From the NCBI GenBank assembly GCA_017420625.1, contig JAFOIR010000216.1:1-12978 (forward strand): a DNA stretch of 12,978 nucleotides, read 5' to 3'. This document shows, piece after piece, positions 5,974-12,509 of this stretch. The notes below the pieces were generated by a model. That model made no database searches. It had not been told where the DNA came from and saw nothing but the letters and a program-made list of their open reading frames with translations. The position numbers and the translations under genes were made by a program. This stretch comes from Bacillota bacterium. Its GTDB lineage: Bacteria; Bacillota_A; Clostridia; Lachnospirales; Bianqueaceae. Positions within the stretch are counted from its first letter, which is position 1. Each line of letters begins with the position of its first letter.

Positions 5974-6798
5974 ATGGACATTTACGGCGAAATAACCAAC
6001 AGGATCATCAGTGAAATGGAAAAGGGAATCATCCCTTGGAAAAAGCCTTGGATCGCAAGCGGCGCGGCAATCAGCCACACGACCGGCAAGCGTTACTCCC
6101 TGCTGAATCAGATGCTCTTGGGTCGTCCCGGCGAGTACATCACTTTCAAGCAGGCACAGCAGGAAGGCGGGCACGTGCGGCAGGGTGAAAAATCTCACAT
6201 CGTGGTTTTCTGGAAGTTCCTGCCGGTGATTGACGAAGACACGCAGGAAGAGAAGCAGGTTCCCTTCCTGAAATACTACAACGTTTTCCACATCGACCAG
6301 TGCGAAGGGATCACGGCAAAGCACACGCAGCCCATGCCGAACAGCGCAACCGCAGACGAAACTGCGGAAAGCATCATCGCCGCATATGTGGAGCGTGAGA
6401 GCGTCAGTCTGGAACATGCCGAAGGGGATGCCGCTTTTTATCAGCCCGCCGCAGATCGGATTGTGCTTCCTCTCTTGGCACAGTTCGCCGAGACTGCCGA
6501 GTATTACGGAACCGCCTTCCATGAAATGGTTCACAGCACAGGCCATATGAAACGGCTTGCGAGACTGGAAACGCCTGCACACTTTGGCGGCGAAGAGTAC
6601 AGCAAAGAGGAATTGATTGCCGAGATCGGCAGCGCAGCCCTTGTCAGTCATTGCGGACTGGAAACGCCGCAGTCCTTCCACAACAGCGCCGCGTACATTC
6701 AGGGATGGCTGCGAGCCTTGAAAGATGACAAGCGCTTCATTGTCAGCGCCGCGGGTAAGGCTGAAAAAGCAGTAGATTACATCCTGATGGGGACTTGA
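5974..6798 (+). CDS. ardC: ArdC-family antirestriction protein (ssDNA-binding plus zincin-like domain)
   Basis: The 274-residue product starts with the ArdC N-terminal ssDNA-binding domain (MDIYGEITNRIISEMEKGIIPWKKPW, then YSLLNQMLLG, then EGGHVRQGEKSHIVVFWK, to about residue 110). It continues with a zincin-like metallopeptidase domain. The zinc motif is HEMVH at 183-187 with a following H191, and a likely third ligand lies in EELIAEIGSAAL (about 212-223). ArdC of plasmids and ICEs shields incoming single-stranded DNA from restriction. Length is close to the family norm of about 290. It is preceded by GGAAGGGAG and lies behind the Xre-controlled promoter. It is notable here because no conjugation genes are present, so the island may be mobilised by a helper. 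Confidence 0.9.
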   Translation: MDIYGEITNRIISEMEKGIIPWKKPWIASGAAISHTTGKRYSLLNQMLLGRPGEYITFKQAQQEGGHVRQGEKSHIVVFWKFLPVIDEDTQEEKQVPFLKYYNVFHIDQCEGITAKHTQPMPNSATADETAESIIAAYVERESVSLEHAEGDAAFYQPAADRIVLPLLAQFAETAEYYGTAFHEMVHSTGHMKRLARLETPAHFGGEEYSKEELIAEIGSAALVSHCGLETPQSFHNSAAYIQGWLRALKDDKRFIVSAAGKAEKAVDYILMGT

Positions 6799-6809
6799 TC
6801 CCCGTCAGG
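6783..6809 (+). other. Hairpin spanning the ardC stop codon
   Basis: CCTGATGGGG (6783-6792) pairs with CCCCGTCAGG (6800-6809), one G-U pair, and the loop holds the ardC TGA. No T-run follows, so it is more likely an mRNA-stability or attenuation element than a terminator. Confidence 0.45.
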
Positions 6810-6829
6810 TCTGGAAAGGGTGATTGATT

Positions 6830-6988
6830 GTGTTCTACATCGTGCGGGTCTGGGAACCTGATGGAGTCAATGACTATGAATACAACAGTCAGGAAGACGC
6901 ACAAGCGCATATGCAAACGACCGAATACCACGCTGAAATGTATGTCTGGCTTGCAGGGCGTGAGTGGTTCATGAGCAGCGCGAATTGA
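6830..6988 (+). CDS. Unknown 52-residue acidic aromatic-rich protein
   Basis: A GTG at 6830 follows GGAAAGGGTG and opens a frame of 52 residues, MFYIVRVWEPDGVNDYEYNS to WFMSSAN. It contains eight Tyr/Trp residues and many acidic ones, with a strand-rich look (FYIVRVWEP, MYVWLAG). It begins 31 bases after ardC and is probably cotranscribed. No family is recognised. Small acidic proteins beside ardC genes can act in antirestriction or regulation, but nothing in the sequence proves that here. Confidence 0.6.
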   Translation: MFYIVRVWEPDGVNDYEYNSQEDAQAHMQTTEYHAEMYVWLAGREWFMSSAN

Positions 6989-6992
6989 ACAG

Positions 6993-7044
6993 TCGTGTCA
7001 GAACTTTTGAGTTCTGGCACGGAGCTGAAATCGTGCCAGAACTT
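6993..7044. repeat. Triple half-site cluster upstream of the serine recombinase
   Basis: TCGTGTCAGAACTT (6993-7006) is followed by its inverted copy AGTTCTGGCAC (7010-7020) and a direct copy TCGTGCCAGAACTT (7031-7044). The inner pair makes an 11-pair hairpin with a four-base loop. No T-run follows. It may be a recombinase or repressor binding region, 50 bases before the recombinase start. Confidence 0.6.
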
Positions 7045-7094
7045 ATGATCAAATCGGTTCAAAAGATAGGATCATCAGGAAGGAGCGAAAAGCA

Positions 7095-7661
7095 ATGATT
7101 TACGGATACGCTCGCGTGTCAACCGCCACGCAGAGCCGCGATGGCAACAGTCTGGAAGAACAGGTTGCCGCACTCACTGCATATGGATGCCAAGAGATTA
7201 TTCAGGAAGCCTTTACAGGGAAGACGATGGAACGACCTGCCTTTCAATCTCTCTTGGGTAAGCTGACCGAATCAGATATGCTTGTGGTCACGAAACTGGA
7301 TCGTTTCGCCCGCACAGCGATTCAAGGTGTTCAGACTGTGCGGGACCTGTTTCAGCGTGGTGTGAAGGTGCACATCCTCAACATGGGCTTGGTGGAGAAT
7401 ACCTTGACAGGGAATCTTATATTGACTGTGATGCTCGCTTTTGCAGAATACGAGCGTGGAATGATCGTAGAACGCACTCAATCAGCAAAACAGGTCTTGC
7501 GGCAGAACCCTGATTTCAGGGATGGCAGACCGCGCAAGTTTACGGATGAACAAATCAGTCTGGCTCTTGACCTCTTGGGATCAGGCAAGAGTTACGGGCA
7601 GGTGCAGAAGATGACAGGGATTAGCAAAAGCACACTGATCAGAGCCAGAAGAACACAGTGA
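7095..7661 (+). CDS. Small serine recombinase (resolvase/invertase family)
   Basis: The 188-residue protein has the resolvase N-terminal catalytic domain: YGYARVST with nucleophile S9 and R7, [11 protein letters not shown] (about 63-73) with the conserved D-R-x-x-R, then the long E helix ([19 protein letters not shown]). The C-terminal HTH of the Hin/Tn3 type is at about 140-185 ([10 protein letters not shown], then [19 protein letters not shown]). It catalyses DNA resolution or inversion through 2-base-staggered cuts. It is full-length. The start follows AGGAAGGAGCG at a good distance. The repeat cluster at 6993-7044 lies upstream. Its target site is unknown; the paired 58-base palindromes flanking the region are one candidate. 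Confidence 0.92.
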   Translation: MIYGYARVSTATQSRDGNSLEEQVAALTAYGCQEIIQEAFTGKTMERPAFQSLLGKLTESDMLVVTKLDRFARTAIQGVQTVRDLFQRGVKVHILNMGLVENTLTGNLILTVMLAFAEYERGMIVERTQSAKQVLRQNPDFRDGRPRKFTDEQISLALDLLGSGKSYGQVQKMTGISKSTLIRARRTQ

Positions 7662-7688
7662 AATCAATCAGGAGAGGCACGTTCTTTG

Positions 7689-7716
7689 TTGTGAATCTGG
7701 ATATTCGTGATATAAT
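7689..7716 (+). promoter_or_regulatory. Promoter of the AAC(3) gene, similar to the Xre-controlled promoters
   Basis: TTGTGA (7689-7694), a 16-base spacer, and TATAAT (7711-7716). The last 14 bases, ATTCGTGATATAAT, match the same part of the Xre promoter (ATTCGTGATACAAT) and of the divergent promoter (ATTCGTTATATAAT), while the left operator half is missing. Confidence 0.65.
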
Positions 7717-7779
7717 AATCAATGTTTATTTTTTGATTTTGTCGGCTATAACAATCAAGAGTCATGGAGGAAGTATTCA

Positions 7780-8562
7780 ATGCGTCCAATAATCAAGGAT
7801 GATTTTTTGCGCGTTTTTCATTCTCTCGGACTGGAGAAGGGACATACGCTGATGGTTCATACATCATTGTCGAAATTCGGATATGTGTGCGGCGGCGCCC
7901 AAACTGTCATTGAGGCTCTTCTTGAAACGGTCGGTGAAGAGGGTACGGTTATGATGCCGACACAGTCGTGGAAGAATCTCGACCCCGAAGACGGAGTCCA
8001 TTGGGACGTTGCAGAAGAATACTGGCAAATGATCCGGGATCATTGGCCTGCATACGACAAGCGTATTACACCTACCAATACGATGGGATCTGTAGCTGAA
8101 ATGTTTCGTTCCTGGCCCGGCGCTGTTCGGAGCGATCACCCCGCAAGATCGGTAGCAGCCTGGGGAAAGCACGCTGAGTATCTTGTTTCCGGTCATGATT
8201 TTTCCAACATTTTCGGAGACGGCTCCCCCATTGGAAAACTATACGAATTGGACGGCGACGTATTGCTTCTCGGCGTTGGTTATGACAAGAACACTTCGCT
8301 CCACCTCGCTGATACACGCGCTGCCTACCCCGGCAAGCACAACTGCGTTGAACACAGCGCCATTATGGAAAACGAAAAACGTGTCTGGAAAGCATATGAA
8401 ACGCTCTTCGTTGACGGCGAAGATTTTGAACAGATTGGAACGGCATTTGAACAGGCATGCACTGTCAGACATGGTAAACTTGGAAATGCTGAACTTCGCC
8501 TGATGAAGCAGCGAGAGCTTGTGGATTTTGCAACTGACTGGATTCAGCATAACAGAACATAA
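7780..8562 (+). CDS. AAC(3)-family N-acetyltransferase, cargo gene
   Basis: The 260-residue protein matches the aminoglycoside 3-N-acetyltransferase family (not the GNAT fold). Landmarks are MVHTSLSKFGYVCGGAQTVI (25-44), GEEGTVMMPTQSW (52-64), RSDHPARSVAAWGKHA (117-132), SPIGKLYELDGDVLLLGVG (149-167) and NTSLHLADTRA (171-181). Known members transfer acetyl from acetyl-CoA to the 3-amino group of deoxystreptamine aminoglycosides; others (YokD-like) have unclear substrates. Where relatives usually have H-x-x-E, this protein has H175 and D178, so resistance should not be assumed. Length is normal. The start follows GGAGGAA at a good distance, and the gene has its own promoter at 7689. It lies between the recombinase and DUF6273 genes and is probably acquired cargo. 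Confidence 0.87.
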   Translation: MRPIIKDDFLRVFHSLGLEKGHTLMVHTSLSKFGYVCGGAQTVIEALLETVGEEGTVMMPTQSWKNLDPEDGVHWDVAEEYWQMIRDHWPAYDKRITPTNTMGSVAEMFRSWPGAVRSDHPARSVAAWGKHAEYLVSGHDFSNIFGDGSPIGKLYELDGDVLLLGVGYDKNTSLHLADTRAAYPGKHNCVEHSAIMENEKRVWKAYETLFVDGEDFEQIGTAFEQACTVRHGKLGNAELRLMKQRELVDFATDWIQHNRT

Positions 8563-8679
8563 TGAGATCCCGGATAAATCGAAATATATTTTGATTTTCC
8601 TGCCCATCGGTATGGAGGAAACAGATTTGCAGGATATTTCGTTTATATCAGTGGAATCCATGAAAAGGAATTGAAGCTG

Positions 8680-9669
8680 ATGAAAAAGCATTTTGCGATC
8701 GCAATTCTACTCATATTGGTTTTTGCTGTCTCTATAAGTACAGTCCTGGCAGAAACACCGATCACTCAGTCTTTCGATACCATTGGCAGTATTGTGACTT
8801 TTGGCCGCTATGAGCAGGACGGCGACAAAGAGAACGGTCCTGAGGAAATTGAGTGGGTTGTGCTGGATGTGCAGGATGGAAAGGCCTTGCTGCTGAGCAA
8901 ATACGGGCTGGAAGCGAAGCCGTACAATACGGAATATACAGATGTCACATGGGAAACCTGCACGCTGCGTGCCTGGCTGAACAGCGATTTCCTGAATAAG
9001 GCATTCAGCGCGGAAGAACAATCCGCCATCCTGACCACCACGGTGGACAACAGCTCCAGCCAGGGTTACAACGATTTGAATTCGATCGATGGGAACAATA
9101 CGCAGGATAAAATCTTCCTGCTGAGCTATGCGGAGGCGAACCGGTACCTCAGTGTAAAATACTGGAAAGAGGACGACGGCAATAACACAAAATCCCGCGT
9201 TGCGCCTACAGATTACGCCATCGAAACCGGCGCATACAGCACTGACATTTACCAGACGGCAGACGGAAAGCCGGCAGGGTGGTGGTGGCTTCGGATGCCC
9301 GGCCTCAGTAATTTCGACGCCCCGTACGTGCACAACGGCGGCTCGCTCTACTACGAAGCTGTCTTCCGCGACTATGGTGTTGTCCGCCCCGCTTTCTGGC
9401 TGAATCTGTATGCTGCAGACGAAAAAGGCGGAGATACAACCGTAAAGATTCACGGCATCGTATATTACAACACGAAAAAAGTCATTCCGGTTGAACCTGA
9501 AGAGAGTGCTATTGTAAACGAGGAACTTCCAATAAATGGAAGTATGACTGATAAAAAAATAACTGCATATGCGTTCATAAACGATGAACAATCGGATGAT
9601 ATTCTGGTGTGCCTTATTGATGGAGAGTGGTATCAGTTTCTGGCTACAGAACGAGTAGGACAACCTTGA
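8680..9669 (+). CDS. Secreted DUF6273-domain protein
   Basis: The 329-residue product has a signal peptide: KK, a hydrophobic core FAIAILLILVFAVSIS, and probable cleavage after VLA at residue 24. The mature part starts with a small beta region (GSIVTFGRYEQDGD, IEWVVLDVQDGKALLLSKYG). The DUF6273 body follows: WETCTLRAWLNSDFLNKAF, IFLLSYAEANRYL, and the signature WWWLRMPG with GVVRPAFWLNL (about residues 205-245). DUF6273 domains, related to formylglycine/lectin-like folds, are common in clostridial secreted proteins; their role is not known. ATG 8680 is preferred because AAAAGG lies 11 bases ahead; the TTG at 8671 is too close to it. No lipobox or membrane anchor is seen. It may travel with the AAC(3) gene as cargo. 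Confidence 0.82.
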   Translation: MKKHFAIAILLILVFAVSISTVLAETPITQSFDTIGSIVTFGRYEQDGDKENGPEEIEWVVLDVQDGKALLLSKYGLEAKPYNTEYTDVTWETCTLRAWLNSDFLNKAFSAEEQSAILTTTVDNSSSQGYNDLNSIDGNNTQDKIFLLSYAEANRYLSVKYWKEDDGNNTKSRVAPTDYAIETGAYSTDIYQTADGKPAGWWWLRMPGLSNFDAPYVHNGGSLYYEAVFRDYGVVRPAFWLNLYAADEKGGDTTVKIHGIVYYNTKKVIPVEPEESAIVNEELPINGSMTDKKITAYAFINDEQSDDILVCLIDGEWYQFLATERVGQP

Positions 9670-9770
9670 GTATTCGCCCGACGTGCTGGAAATATTTTTT
9701 TGGTTTATTGAGCAAATTATGGAATGAAATCTCGGAAGTTATCTATTCAATGTGAAGATTGATGAATCAG
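9670..9770. other. Spacer after the DUF6273 gene
   Basis: I see no gene and no hairpin terminator on the plus strand directly after the DUF6273 stop. The only strong structure is the hairpin at 9775-9803, which could also stop rightward transcripts but lacks a T-run on that side. Confidence 0.35.
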
Positions 9771-9803
9771 AAAAAAGATGGAAGCGCAATTTGCTTCCAT
9801 CTT
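9771..9803 (-). terminator. Rho-independent terminator of the leftward block
   Basis: AAGATGGAAGC (9775-9785) and GCTTCCATCTT (9793-9803) form a perfect 11-pair stem with a seven-base loop, followed on the minus strand by a T-run (A-run 9771-9776). It lies about 50 bases after the 251-residue gene. Confidence 0.85.
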
Positions 9804-9855
9804 CGCAGTTTATTCAGTTTTCGGTTCATGTGCAGACGATTCCTTTCTGCGGGGA

Positions 9856-10611
9856 TTATTGACCTTTCATCAGTGCGGCAAAGTGATCATCTACGATCTT
9901 ATCAACCAGCGCCAGCACGGTTTCGGTATCTTCATCTGTGAGGCCGTTTACCTGCAAGCACTTACACTGATAGTAACGGCAATGGAATACTGCCCACAAG
10001 CATTTTTCCAGTAGGTGATAAGCGGTGTTGACATTGCCATTGGTTCGGCGGAGCATCTCTGGGAGTATTTTTGCTTTGTATTCCCGGTAATTGATCAACT
10101 CAGGATCGGTTTCATCAACGGGGACACGATGCTTGACTCCATCGATGTAGTAAGTCATCCACCACATAGCTCCGGTACTGCTTTTATTCATGATGTCATG
10201 CACTATTAGGCGGTTTGTCCATCGTTGAAGACACGGCGGACAAGCTGTGACACCATAGTTTTCGTTCAACCAAGCGTAACGCTCATCCCAAGGCATGGTT
10301 TCTGCGATCTCCTCTGTCATCATGAAGTGAAGATAGCAGGCGAACACTGTTGATCCGTTATCCATCTCACCATTAGTTCCAGTTTGGGTATCCAGTTCGA
10401 ACAGCCTGAACATAATTTCTTTCAGCCTGTCTTCGGGTGTTTCGGGCTTGCCGGTGATGATGACAGGGCCGCGGTCAACGATGACGTATTGATAACCCCA
10501 TCTGCTCAGACGATTTTCCGTGTCACGCTTGAAATTCTTTGGAGCAGGATTCACATGCAGGATGCTTGCAATCTCTTTGCGATCATAACTCCGCAATTCT
10601 AACTGTTCCAT
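9856..10611 (-). CDS. Unknown 251-residue protein with N-terminal HTH
   Basis: The ATG at 10611 follows GGAGGGATGGATC. Residues 5-55 (LRSYDRKEIASILHVNPAPKNFKRDTENRLSRWGYQY...VIITG) look like a winged helix-turn-helix of the kind found at the N-terminus of plasmid or phage replication and DNA-binding proteins. The remainder has no family I recognise. It contains six cysteines in two clusters (C124-P-P-C127, and C204, C211, C216, C218), which could bind zinc or a metal cluster. It is the last gene of the leftward block, behind palindromic repeat copy B and ahead of a strong terminator. A role as element replication initiator or regulator is possible but unproven. Confidence 0.7.
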   Translation of the reverse strand: MEQLELRSYDRKEIASILHVNPAPKNFKRDTENRLSRWGYQYVIVDRGPVIITGKPETPEDRLKEIMFRLFELDTQTGTNGEMDNGSTVFACYLHFMMTEEIAETMPWDERYAWLNENYGVTACPPCLQRWTNRLIVHDIMNKSSTGAMWWMTYYIDGVKHRVPVDETDPELINYREYKAKILPEMLRRTNGNVNTAYHLLEKCLWAVFHCRYYQCKCLQVNGLTDEDTETVLALVDKIVDDHFAALMKGQ

Positions 10612-10630
10612 GATCCATCCCTCCGCCTTT

Positions 10631-10688
10631 TCCTCAAAGGTTGATTCCTCTAATTGTTTTATGTTATGGCATGATCAACCTTTGAGGA
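10631..10688. repeat. 58-base palindromic repeat, copy B
   Basis: TCCTCAAAGGTTGAT (10631-10645) is inverted perfectly as ATCAACCTTTGAGGA (10674-10688) around a 28-base loop. Against copy A (4131-4188) one arm position changed C to G, with the matching change in the other arm, so the pairing is preserved. It lies between two leftward genes, 5 bases after the stop of the 145-residue gene and 20 bases before the start of the 251-residue gene. Confidence 0.8.
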
Positions 10689-10693
10689 GAGGA

Positions 10694-11131
10694 TCATGCA
10701 GCGGTCTGCAAAGTGGTTTCTGATTTGGAAGCGCGATCAGCATCTTGCTTTTCAGACGGCAGACCAAATTTGACAATTTCAGGGTATTTTTCCAGAAACC
10801 AACTCTTGATCGCGGGATAACGGAATGCTTTTCCGTGACATTCGGAGATCAAACGCTTCTCGTAGAATTCTGCCAGATTCGCGTTCCGTGTCTCTTCTGG
10901 TCCGTGAGTCAAAATGTAGTCTTCCATGTACTCGTAAGTCAAACCCTGATAGGTTTCTTTGTGCGGATTCTTGCGGATTTGACGCTGAATCACTTTGTAT
11001 TCAGGATAATCCCGGCGAACCCGCTGTAACTGTTCGTATTCTTTGAACCATGTCTTTGTTGCATTCTTGGCAAAAGTGCGATCCATGACAATAGTCCGAT
11101 CTTTGTGGTTGACGATCAATGTGTTCTTCAT
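10694..11131 (-). CDS. Unknown 145-residue protein, paralogue of the upstream gene
   Basis: ATG 11131 follows GGGAG at eight to nine bases; a TTG six codons upstream overlaps the binding site and is less likely. The protein matches its neighbour (11179-11583) along its length: a start with strands (NTLIVNHKDRTIVMDRTFAK), a helix with RRDYPEYKVI, the core motif YQGLTYEYMEDYILTH (about 67-82), and the closing KSWFLEKYPEIVKF. Proteins of this type recur in clostridial conjugative and integrative elements from memory, but no function is known to me. It is probably cotranscribed with its paralogue. Confidence 0.72.
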   Translation of the reverse strand: MKNTLIVNHKDRTIVMDRTFAKNATKTWFKEYEQLQRVRRDYPEYKVIQRQIRKNPHKETYQGLTYEYMEDYILTHGPEETRNANLAEFYEKRLISECHGKAFRYPAIKSWFLEKYPEIVKFGLPSEKQDADRASKSETTLQTAA

Positions 11132-11178
11132 CCTTATTTCTCCCTTCAAATTGCATGAATAGTAGGTTGAGCCGTGGG

Positions 11179-11583
11179 TCAGGCTGCTTTCCGATCAAGC
11201 AGCCTGGCACGTGCTTCGTGATGAGCGGCGATTTGCGGATACCGGTTCAGGAACCATACTTTGATTTCCTGATAGCTGAAGGATTCGTCCAGCATTTCTT
11301 CCGATTCGGTATCCTTGGCGCGCAGGGATTTGTACTCTTTCATGATGCTGTTGTTTTCATCATCATGATTGGAGATGTACTTTTCCATGTACTTGTAGGT
11401 CAGACCCTTGAAGACAGGCTTTACAGTCTTCTGAGCGATGATCACAACACGGTAAGTCGGATGGTCGTTGCGTGCATCCCGAAGCAGTCTGTAGGCTTTA
11501 CTGTCGAAGATGCTGGCTTTTGCGGCAAAGGTCTTGTTGATCTCGAGGGTGCAGTTCTTGTCGTTGATTTTGATGGTACTCAT
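11179..11583 (-). CDS. Unknown 134-residue protein, paralogue of the downstream gene
   Basis: The ATG at 11583 follows GAAGGAAGGAA. The sequence parallels the next gene: TIKINDKNCTLEINKTFAAK, RNDHPTYRVVI, FKGLTYKYMEKYISNHDD and KVWFLNRYPQIAAHH. The shared core is F/Y-x-G-L-T-Y-x-Y-M-E-x-Y-I-x-x-H and the shared end is W-F-L-x-x-Y-P-x-I. The fold appears alpha/beta; no catalytic motif is seen and no signal or membrane segment is present. It has its own promoter (11642-11673), of the same unusual kind as that of the 90-residue gene, so the two transcription units are probably co-regulated. Confidence 0.74.
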   Translation of the reverse strand: MSTIKINDKNCTLEINKTFAAKASIFDSKAYRLLRDARNDHPTYRVVIIAQKTVKPVFKGLTYKYMEKYISNHDDENNSIMKEYKSLRAKDTESEEMLDESFSYQEIKVWFLNRYPQIAAHHEARARLLDRKAA

Positions 11584-11641
11584 TTTTTTATTCCTTCCTT
11601 CTCATGGGTTTTTTTAGTGTTTTCCTTCACTTGATGTCATT

Positions 11642-11673
11642 ATTGTAACTCTTGAGTTTTGATAACCTGTCGT
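11642..11673 (-). promoter_or_regulatory. Promoter with spaced motif ACGACA-N16-GAGTTA (copy 1)
   Basis: On the minus strand ACGACA (11668-11673) lies exactly 16 bases before GAGTTACAAT, which contains a -10 box TACAAT (11642-11647). No good -35 lies at 17 bases. The same motif with the same spacing is found at 12465-12496. Confidence 0.6.
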
Positions 11674-11704
11674 TTTATTGGTACACATTTAGAAGTTGTT
11701 CAGA

Positions 11705-12079
11705 TCAGTCAGTCAGATAGTCTTCGCACAGAACCGTAACGAATTCACGGCGCGATGATTCATAATCGTCAAAGTAGTAACCGCAGTTCAACAAATCTTC
11801 GAGATTGCTGACGCCTTTCAGACATTTTCTGCGCGAATGCCTTTTGATGTCCCTGATCATTGTGTCGATGATTCCGTCACACAGTTTGATGGCAGTGGCA
11901 TAGAAGTTTTTGTTGTATGCCATCAGCAGCTTCCGATCTGAGTAATCGATGGATTTCAGGGTTTCCAGCGAATCTGGGGAATAGTCCAGAGTTGCAGCCA
12001 CCTTGATGTTTTCCATGAATGCCTTTACGAAATTACTGGTATTGGGATCAATGACGGGCAGAACGTGGATGGTATTCAT
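11705..12079 (-). CDS. Unknown 124-residue protein
   Basis: The ATG at 12079 follows GAAAGGAGTGAG. The sequence is mostly helical after residue 15 (NFVKAFMENIKVAATL, LMAYNKNFYATAIKLCDGII, TMIRDIKRHSRRKCLKGVSN) with an acidic C-terminus. No domain is recognised. It starts 25 bases after the 90-residue gene and shares its promoter. Conserved cell location is likely cytoplasmic: no signal peptide or membrane helix is visible. Being in the regulated leftward block of the island, it may serve maintenance or anti-host functions, but that is context only. Confidence 0.65.
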   Translation of the reverse strand: MNTIHVLPVIDPNTSNFVKAFMENIKVAATLDYSPDSLETLKSIDYSDRKLLMAYNKNFYATAIKLCDGIIDTMIRDIKRHSRRKCLKGVSNLEDLLNCGYYFDDYESSRREFVTVLCEDYLTD

Positions 12080-12104
12080 TTTCTCTCACTCCTTTCCTTA
12101 CTTA

Positions 12105-12377
12105 TTAGGCAACCATCATTTTGATGGATGACTTTACGATGATAGTGCTGGGATCCATGGCAATTGCAATCTGATTTGCAATCACGTAGTCAGTGGCTTC
12201 CTCAAACATCAGTGGCTTGGATTCTTTGACGGAGATGATGGAAAGCATCGGAACGTTGTTGAGCTTGCAACAATCTTCCAGAGTGAAGTCCAGAGGCGCG
12301 ATGGCCTGAACTGTCCGCAGGTTTCCGCTTGTGGCTCTTGCTTTGATCTCGATGATTTTCGTGGTTTTGCGATTCAT
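12105..12377 (-). CDS. Unknown 90-residue protein, first gene of the leftward block
   Basis: The ATG at 12377 follows AGAGAGG at about six bases. The product begins NRKTTKIIEIKARATSGNLR and contains strand-helix alternation (PMLSIISVKESKPLMFEEATDYVIANQIAIAMDPSTIIVKSSI). No family is recognised and no catalytic motif is seen. It lies about 90 bases downstream of a promoter with a palindrome (12465-12509) and ahead of the 124-residue gene, with which it forms an operon. Confidence 0.65.
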   Translation of the reverse strand: MNRKTTKIIEIKARATSGNLRTVQAIAPLDFTLEDCCKLNNVPMLSIISVKESKPLMFEEATDYVIANQIAIAMDPSTIIVKSSIKMMVA

Positions 12378-12464
12378 TTGAACCTCTCTTTCTTTTGATG
12401 CGGATTATTTGGCCCGCCGACCTTTACTTCTGGTTTCGGTTGCTCACCTCAACCTTGTGACCAT

Positions 12465-12509
12465 AGTATAACTCTGGAAATTACAAAATGTGTCGTTATA
12501 ATGCGACAC
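12465..12509 (-). promoter_or_regulatory. Promoter with ACGACA-N16-GAGTTA motif (copy 2) inside a palindromic operator
   Basis: On the minus strand ACGACA (12491-12496) lies 16 bases before GAGTTATACT with -10 TATACT (12465-12470). The upstream box is part of the palindrome GTGTCGTTATAATGCGACAC (12490-12509), a likely regulator site just upstream of the polymerase footprint. Confidence 0.6.

Noticed and set aside
5899..6681. 260-residue minus-strand frame
   Set aside because: It lies antisense to ardC, whose domains and zinc motif are clear.
6993..7044. CRISPR-like repeat
   Set aside because: Only three half-sites, one inverted, and no regular spacers or cas genes in the window.
8612..8674. 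20-codon frame ahead of the DUF6273 gene
   Set aside because: There is no ribosome binding site or similarity, and it overlaps the leader; probably chance.
8707..9663. 318-residue frame on the minus strand
   Set aside because: It is the antisense of the DUF6273 gene, has no ribosome binding site and no recognisable domain.
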